From a virus: a stretch of 41,932 nt of DNA. Location of the stretch: the IMG/VR virus record IMGVR_UViG_3300048836_000983, positions 1-41,932 of that record. One strand, 5' to 3'. The position numbers and the translations under genes are program-made. Positions 37,393 to 41,932 of the stretch are shown piece after piece (within the stretch, counting starts at the first letter, position 1; the number at the start of each line of letters is the position of its first letter). The notes beneath the pieces are model-generated. The model saw nothing but the letters and a program-made list of their open reading frames with translations. It was not told where the DNA came from and ran no database searches.

Positions 37393-38205
37393 TTACTCCT
37401 TGGGGGCTGTGGTTCGGGTCAGGCACTTGGCGATGAGCTTGCCCAGGTGCGGTTCTTCGATCGCTTCCAGACGGCCGCTGCGGTCCTTGCTGGGATATCC
37501 CCACGGGTTGTCCGCGCCGGTCACAAAGGCGCGATACGGTGTGCCGTCGTCAGTTTTCAGGATGGCCAAGGTCACGACTTCATCGAGGACGCCTGGCAGT
37601 TCTGCTCCGGTCTTGGCGCCTTCGAGCTGGAGGTGAAAGGAGCGGCGGTTGAAATCATCGAGCTTTTCCTCGAGGATGCAGACGTAAATGACGTGTTTGT
37701 CGCGCACATGCTGCAGGTGGGTGAGGGCTGCGATCATTTCGGTGCCAAGCAAGCCATAGGCTCCTCGCTGATCGGGCTTGCCGGTTTTCTCGGAGAATGC
37801 GGCAGGCTGGGTCTTGCACCAGGCCAGACACATGCGTGACAGCACGGTCAGCGAGTCGACGAAGTAGGTGTCGTATTTTTTCAGCTGGGCCGGGTCGCCA
37901 TAGCGCTCGCAGACATGTTGGTAATGAGCCTGGGAGAATGGCTGGTCCGGCAAGGCACTTGGCATGGGCCCGGCCAGGAAGACGACCAAGTCTTTGAACT
38001 CCGGCCAGGTCCGAGGACGCAGAGTGTCTCCTGGCCAGTCCAGAATGGACAGGTCGCCCGCTTCGGTGTCGACCAGGAGCGTGGATTTGGCGTTTAACGT
38101 GCGGATCTGTGTAGTTTTCCCAGCGCCAGGAACGCCCACCAAGGCAATCTTGGCGCAGCGCTTCTCGGCCAGTCGTTGGTCGGCAGTGATGATAGGCAGA
38201 GTCAT
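37393..38205 (-). CDS. RecA-like ATPase, Sak4-type single-strand annealing/recombination protein
   Basis: 270 aa, usual size for Sak4-type phage ATPases. Walker A G-V-P-G-A-G-K-T-T at residues 24-32, Walker B-like Y-D-T-Y-F-V-D-S near 110-117, and a RecA-core beta sheet order (V-I-Y-V-C-I-L-E-E). The N-terminus is short, without the RecA filament helix, as in Sak4 (AAA_24). It should promote strand annealing with its SSB partner encoded next. Overlaps the preceding gene by four bases. Confidence 0.85.
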   Translation of the reverse strand: MTLPIITADQRLAEKRCAKIALVGVPGAGKTTQIRTLNAKSTLLVDTEAGDLSILDWPGDTLRPRTWPEFKDLVVFLAGPMPSALPDQPFSQAHYQHVCERYGDPAQLKKYDTYFVDSLTVLSRMCLAWCKTQPAAFSEKTGKPDQRGAYGLLGTEMIAALTHLQHVRDKHVIYVCILEEKLDDFNRRSFHLQLEGAKTGAELPGVLDEVVTLAILKTDDGTPYRAFVTGADNPWGYPSKDRSGRLEAIEEPHLGKLIAKCLTRTTAPKE

Positions 38206-38804
38206 GAGCGCACCTCCGGAGTGAACGGGCGGGTTGGAACTTGTGGCAGAGTTGCCGGAAGTTGGGGCCGTGAATGCTTTTTCCCGCCAAATGGCGGAGT
38301 TTCTAAGCGGCCAAGCACCTCCATGACCACGCTCTGAGTCCTTGCTCCGGCCGCCACGGCCAGGTCGCGCAGCTCTTTGAGAGCCTGATGACGTTTGCGA
38401 TCAGCAAGGATCTGCGTGGCGAGAAGTCGCAGATGCGCCTCCACCTCGCCCAATGTGGCCTTGGACAGCGGCTTGTAGACGACCTTGTCCTCTGCCGAGT
38501 CGTCATCTGATGGGATGCTGATAGCCGCAGGCAGTTGCTCGACCAGGCTTGTCGGTACGATGGGCAGGCGCAGCTGCGTGTCCACGCCATGCTGGCGGGT
38601 CGAATTCTTGAGTTCGGTACGGGCCATGTCCGTGATGGCGTCTTCAGCCAGCCTCTTTCCGGCCAGCTCCACATCCTCCGGGTGGGCCGTCACGACCATC
38701 CGTGCGATTTCCCGAGGCCTGGCAAAGCCGTTCTCTTCAAATGCCTTGACGATTTCGCTGCGCACAAACCCGCGCAGAGGGGCAGTGATGGTTTTTTTAG
38801 GCAT
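38202..38804 (-). CDS. Early protein, unknown function
   Basis: 200 aa from ATG at 38804, preceded by GGAGG; the open frame upstream belongs to the previous gene. First part I-T-A-P-L-R-G-F-V-R-S-E-I-V-K-A-F-E-E-N-G-F-A-R-P-R-E-I-A-R-M-V-V looks like a helix-turn-helix-like segment; a long helix at about 110-165 (L-G-E-V-E-A-H-L-R-L-L-A-T-Q-I-L-A-D-R-K-R-H) and a basic Pro-rich end follow. Likely DNA-binding or a replisome helper; unproven. It overlaps the ParB-like gene by eight bases. Confidence 0.65.
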   Translation of the reverse strand: MPKKTITAPLRGFVRSEIVKAFEENGFARPREIARMVVTAHPEDVELAGKRLAEDAITDMARTELKNSTRQHGVDTQLRLPIVPTSLVEQLPAAISIPSDDDSAEDKVVYKPLSKATLGEVEAHLRLLATQILADRKRHQALKELRDLAVAAGARTQSVVMEVLGRLETPPFGGKKHSRPQLPATLPQVPTRPFTPEVRS

Positions 38805-39801
38805 GGTGATTCCTCCACAAGTCGCCCAGCTGGGAGACAAAGGTTTGAGCCCGGTCCAGCCAGGCATTGACGTTTTCGTGTTGGTAGTCGGGAATGCAGG
38901 AGATGGCCTGACTGGCCTCAAACGGCAGGGTGCCCAGCACCTCAAGGCCTGAGCGCAGCAGCATCCAGCTCTGCATGCGGGCGTCTTCTTCTGGGTCAGT
39001 TTGGGCCGCATGGTAGCGTCCGTCCGAACCCAGGACGATCAGCCCAGGTTCGCCCTGTTGGGCCAGGCGCTTGGCCTCAGATGGAGAGGGAAGGGACTCG
39101 GATTCCTGCTTGATCACTTCCACCACCGCGACCTGCTCCGAACCGGACAGGTTTTGTTCCTTGGCCACTTGGTCAAAGACCTTGACGGCAGATGGGCCAG
39201 CCACGCCGGAATCCTTGATGCGATGTTGCACGTCCTTGGCGATGGCCCGAAGCTCTTCAGGCGAGCGGGCCAGGACTTCGCGTTGGGTATCTTCTGGGAG
39301 TTTGGTCAGCGTCGCGGCTGTTGAAACGGCGAGCTGTCCCTGATCCACAGCCTGGACCAGCTCCGGAACTCCGTCTGTCTGTACATTGCGGGCGTGCCGA
39401 ATAAGTCGTTCGGAAACGTTCAGGTTGGACGCGGCCAGGCCTTGGGTAACTTCCGGCAAATTTGCCGAAGGTTGCAGGTCAGATCGTCGGCCTTGGCGAA
39501 GCGTCGTGATCCGAGCTGCGACCATGGCACGCTGGCTTTCGCTTAAGTGTCGCCGGTGCAGGTTGAGCGACAGGACAAGCCCGATGGGATCATCCAGTGC
39601 AGAATCCACCTCGCGGACTTTGGGCGCGATCCCAAGCTCCTCGCAGGCTCTGAGCCGATGTCGTCCGTCAATGACCTGCCCTCGCCACAGCAGGATAGGC
39701 TCATGCTGACCGTTTGTTCGGATGTCCTCCACGAGGTTTGAAAAGGACGCCTGATCCATGCCTGGGAAGATTTCAACGGCTGGGTGCAGAGGATACGACA
39801 T
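38797..39801 (-). CDS. ParB-like partition/nuclease-domain protein
   Basis: 334 aa. Residues 1-100 hold the ParB N-domain: H-P-A-V-E-I-F, then L-L-W-R-G-Q-V-I-D-G-R-H-R-L-R-A-C-E-E-L (GRHR at about 46-50) and L-V-L-S-L-N-L-H-R-R-H-L-S-E-S-Q-R. A KorB-like helix-turn-helix follows (L-A-A-S-N-L-N-V-S-E-R-L-I-R-H-A). The C-terminal half is helical. In phages such proteins act as DNA-binding or nuclease factors, sometimes for plasmid-like partition; no ParA is seen in the window. One copy of the 21-base palindromic word lies inside it. Confidence 0.85.
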   Translation of the reverse strand: MSYPLHPAVEIFPGMDQASFSNLVEDIRTNGQHEPILLWRGQVIDGRHRLRACEELGIAPKVREVDSALDDPIGLVLSLNLHRRHLSESQRAMVAARITTLRQGRRSDLQPSANLPEVTQGLAASNLNVSERLIRHARNVQTDGVPELVQAVDQGQLAVSTAATLTKLPEDTQREVLARSPEELRAIAKDVQHRIKDSGVAGPSAVKVFDQVAKEQNLSGSEQVAVVEVIKQESESLPSPSEAKRLAQQGEPGLIVLGSDGRYHAAQTDPEEDARMQSWMLLRSGLEVLGTLPFEASQAISCIPDYQHENVNAWLDRAQTFVSQLGDLWRNHHA

Positions 39802-40331
39802 TACCGATCCTCCGAGGCCTGGCGCAGGCTGATCTTGGGCTTGCCGGGTTTGACGGTGCGGGCGGCTTCAAAGGGACGGCGCAGGTTTTCCGGCCATGCC
39901 TTGAACTTTGCCTCCGAGACCGAATACTTGATGTCCACGTACTCTTCCGGGTCGCCGCCATTATCGGCGATGCGCCAGGTGATCTCGGCCAGCTTGCCTT
40001 GATCCCATTTCACGGTCTTGCCGATCTCGACAGCGACGTCGAAACCGTTCTCAAAGATGTGCGAAGTGCCGGTGTCCTTGCCCTGGGCCATGAGCTGGCC
40101 CTTGGCCGCATCCTCAAACCGCATTGTCAGCCCGGCCTGGATCATGGCTGAGAGGGTCGCCAGTTCCGACTTGGCGCGAGCCTCGAAACGCAGGAGCGCG
40201 TCCACAGTTTCCAGATCCATGTCACGGATGGCCTGGGCTGAGAGATTGGAGAGGGTGGTTGGGAGGTTGGTGATGGTGTCGGCGGGTGCCGAGCCTTGCG
40301 AGGTGGCCGGGTGGCCAATCTGTGTTGTCAT
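39801..40331 (-). CDS. First gene of the early operon, unknown function
   Basis: 176 aa. Residues 1-80 hold a helical segment (L-S-A-Q-A-I-R-D-M-D-L-E-T-V-D-A-L-L-R-F-E-A-R-A-K-S-E-L-A-T-L); residues 100-176 are beta-rich with V-K-W-D-Q-G-K-L-A-E-I-T-W-R-I-A, Y-V-D-I-K-Y-S-V-S-E-A-K-F-K-A-W-P. That second half is a conserved phage pattern I know as a hypothetical protein beside recombination genes. The start is preceded by GGAG; the stop overlaps the ParB-like start by one base. It is the first gene after the repeats at 40386-40428, so they likely control it. Confidence 0.72.
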   Translation of the reverse strand: MTTQIGHPATSQGSAPADTITNLPTTLSNLSAQAIRDMDLETVDALLRFEARAKSELATLSAMIQAGLTMRFEDAAKGQLMAQGKDTGTSHIFENGFDVAVEIGKTVKWDQGKLAEITWRIADNGGDPEEYVDIKYSVSEAKFKAWPENLRRPFEAARTVKPGKPKISLRQASEDR

Positions 40332-40385
40332 GAGAGACTCCAGGGTTAAGGTTGAACTTTCCTGGAGAAACCAATGGCGAACGCG

Positions 40386-40428
40386 ATGTTAGACGATCTA
40401 TGGCCCAATGTTAGACGGATATTAGACG
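40386..40428 (-). promoter_or_regulatory. Three phased direct repeats (CGTCTAAyAT) before the early operon
   Basis: CGTCTAATAT (40428-40419), CGTCTAACAT (40417-40408) and CGTCTAACAT (40395-40386) on the minus strand, with starts 11 and 22 bases apart, so all face one side of the helix. They lie 55-97 bases upstream of the first early gene. No consensus sigma-70 promoter is present here, so an activator or repressor that binds these sites is likely. Confidence 0.75.
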
Positions 40429-40464
40429 GGCAGGTCTTTGCCTTCGTAAGATTTTGAAATGAAA

Positions 40465-40489
40465 TAAAAAAAGCCGCACGAGGCGGCTT
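40465..40489 (-). terminator. Intrinsic terminator after the right-edge gene
   Basis: AAGCCGC (40471-40477) and GCGGCTT (40483-40489) form a perfect 7-bp stem with loop ACGAG. On the minus strand the stem is followed by a T run (40472-40466). It lies 25 bases past the stop at 40514 and insulates that gene from the early operon. Confidence 0.88.
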
Positions 40490-40513
40490 GAAAAAGATGG
40501 AAAATAATTGAGA

Positions 40514-41932
40514 TCAGGCCAGCAGCATCCAGTATCCTTTCTTCCCGTCGGCCAAGGCCATATACTCACCGTTGATAAATGCCCATTTTTCCTTGCGGAA
40601 CGCCTGGGCCGGGCTGGAAGCCTCGGAATCCATCATCAAGACGCTTGTTTTGACGGCAGGCGTCCCCTTTTGGTGGGCCTCAACCAGCCTTTTGAAGATG
40701 GAGATCTGTTTGTCTCCACAGAGAAACAGCGAGTCCTTGCCGGGAATGAACAGGGTCGCGGTTTCACCGTCATCGGATTCGACCAATTCCACGACCGAGC
40801 CGCCGCGTGCGAGTTGTCTTTGCTTGGCGAAGTCTTGGGTCAGGAGTCCAAAGTTCAGTCTGACGTCGCTGTCGTTGCCGGTCAGATAGTCCTGGAGTGC
40901 GACGACAACATTGGGGCCCAGGCATAAAGGATGCTGGTTGCCAATGCTTAAGATAATCCCGACTCCCGCATCACGATTGCTGCGCAGGTATGCATCAAGG
41001 GCAGCAAGTGTCTTGTGATCTTTGAGGTTTCTGGCGAGATAACAGGGGACGGCTTCTGCGCCGAGGTTCACTTTTCCTAGGTAAAGAAGAAGCTCGACAG
41101 CTGGTTTGAGGGCAGAGCGATGCGATATGCCGGGGGACAGAGTCTTGATGATGGTCTCTTGGACCCATTGGTGGTCAATGGTGTACAGTTCGGCATAGCT
41201 GGCAGGGCAATCGACCGTGTGACCGTCTACTGGATGGGAATAGCTGACCATGCCCGGGGTGTCGGATCGGAAGCATTCGACTTCGCGTTCGCCTTCGTCA
41301 TCTTGGATAATGAGCGTTTGGCAGAGTTTCTTGCGTATGATGTAGCCGCCTTCCCGCAGCATGTTCAGGTCCATACCCCGGGACTCAAAGAATTGCCCTT
41401 GCACCTCCTGGCTCGCGTCATCGTAGAGCGCAAGAAGCGTCGGCATTAGGCGCATCTGCTCTTCTCGGGCCAGGGTGCGGACTGGTTGGAGAATGCCCCA
41501 GGCCGAAAGGAGTGCGTTGCCCAGGTCGCGTTGCTCCGCATGACGATTGCTGCGCAGGTTGCATCGATTGGGCTCCGTGAGTGTGATGCTGAAGGTTTTG
41601 TGTTTGTTCTTCCCTCGGGGCAGATAGCGGACGGCAATGCCGACCTTGCAGATGCCGGTTGCCATTTTGATAACGCTGTTTTGGCCGAAGTACCGCTCGG
41701 CCATGGCATCAATGTCATCATCCATGGTCACCTTGAGCGATACCCTATGTTTTACGTTGTCGGGCTTGATATGGATTTCGACCACGGCCGCATGATCAAG
41801 GTCAAAGCCTTCAATGTCGGGTACATTCAGATGCAGTGATGTGAGAAATCTTGATAGGTTATACTGTTTTAGGGTCAAAGGTTTGGCCGATAGGTCCAGT
41901 TGCAGCGCCGACTCAACAAAGCAGGCCGCCAG
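40514..41932 (-). CDS. Large unrecognised protein, 5' end outside window
   Basis: The frame is open to the right edge: codons before the TTG at 41878 read L-A-A-C-F-V-E-S-A-L-Q-L-D-L-S-A-K-P without a stop, so the gene is partial at its 5' end and the visible part is at least 472 codons. Not recognised. It has mixed alpha/beta content, repeated basic strand patterns (R-H-R-V-S-L-K-V; K-H-K-T-F-S-I-T-L), an E-S-D-D-G-E-T-A-T-L-F-I-P-G segment and W-A-F-I-N-G-E-Y near the end. No membrane segment. Sits before the early operon with its own terminator, so it may be a lysogeny or accessory gene, or bacterial DNA next to the prophage; the window cannot tell. Confidence 0.7.
   Translation of the reverse strand: MAACFVESALQLDLSAKPLTLKQYNLSRFLTSLHLNVPDIEGFDLDHAAVVEIHIKPDNVKHRVSLKVTMDDDIDAMAERYFGQNSVIKMATGICKVGIAVRYLPRGKNKHKTFSITLTEPNRCNLRSNRHAEQRDLGNALLSAWGILQPVRTLAREEQMRLMPTLLALYDDASQEVQGQFFESRGMDLNMLREGGYIIRKKLCQTLIIQDDEGEREVECFRSDTPGMVSYSHPVDGHTVDCPASYAELYTIDHQWVQETIIKTLSPGISHRSALKPAVELLLYLGKVNLGAEAVPCYLARNLKDHKTLAALDAYLRSNRDAGVGIILSIGNQHPLCLGPNVVVALQDYLTGNDSDVRLNFGLLTQDFAKQRQLARGGSVVELVESDDGETATLFIPGKDSLFLCGDKQISIFKRLVEAHQKGTPAVKTSVLMMDSEASSPAQAFRKEKWAFINGEYMALADGKKGYWMLLA

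Noticed and set aside
1-41932. Integrase, attachment sites, tRNA, insertion sequences
   Set aside because: Searched by eye on both strands; no integrase or transposase of IS type, no tRNA cloverleaf, and no terminal repeats were found. The Rpn protein is sometimes labelled a transposase but has the Rpn nuclease layout and no flanking inverted repeats.

Overview
The window is almost entirely one prophage (or temperate phage genome) of a contractile-tailed phage with a lambda-like head. Most of its genes are read right to left (minus strand). The virion genes are a mosaic: a lambda-type packaging and head set (GpA-type terminase, gpW joiner, lambda-type portal, S49 protease with fused scaffold, gpD-type decoration protein, gpE-type capsid) joined to a P2-type baseplate and tail (V, PAAR tip, W, J, I, collar fibre, sheath FI, tube FII). 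The left edge cuts the tube gene; tape measure, lysis, integrase, lysogeny repressor and attachment sites are not in the window. No tRNA, rRNA, CRISPR array or insertion sequence was seen. Gene content, Shine-Dalgarno usage and the Cache-type chemoreceptor suggest a deltaproteobacterial host, perhaps Desulfovibrionales; this is an inference from style, not a match.

Layout from right to left. 41932-40514: a large unrecognised gene cut by the right edge, closed by a terminator. 40331-31951: the early/replication operon of tightly overlapping genes (ParB-like protein, Sak4-type recombinase, SSB-like protein, Cas4/RecB-like nuclease, TOPRIM/D5 primase-helicase, RuvC-like resolvase, several hypotheticals), preceded by helically phased repeats and closed by a terminator at 31852-31885. 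Between the primase and the resolvase lies a perfect 20-bp inverted repeat around a Z-DNA-prone tract. 31810-30482: an independent Rpn unit between two terminators, with a full-length nuclease followed by a separate second copy of its C-terminal domain. 30388-28960: two small phage genes and the small terminase.

28900-23387 is accessory DNA. An AT-rich segment holds a 52-aa membrane protein and a PilZ protein on the plus strand and ends in a beheaded methyltransferase. Then come an intact ParB-methyltransferase, a DUF7220-type gene that loses its 3' end, a full-length methyl-accepting chemotaxis protein with its own terminator, and an XRE-type regulator. From 20776 to 23287, on the plus strand, sits an array of small genes in which four homologous leaders of about 85-100 nt precede four genes, mostly closed by intrinsic hairpins.

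20754-1: the late operon (terminase large subunit through tail tube), minus strand, interrupted by two toxin-antitoxin cassettes on the opposite strand, each with its own promoter/operator: yefM-yoeB between terminase and gpW, and prlF-yhaV between the PAAR gene and baseplate W.

The signals most worth attention are the four-copy leader array, the Rpn nuclease with a detached extra antitoxin-like domain, the signalling cargo (chemoreceptor plus PilZ) whose edges coincide with truncated phage genes, and three palindromic or repeat elements (33382-33478, 40386-40428, and a dispersed 19-21 nt word).
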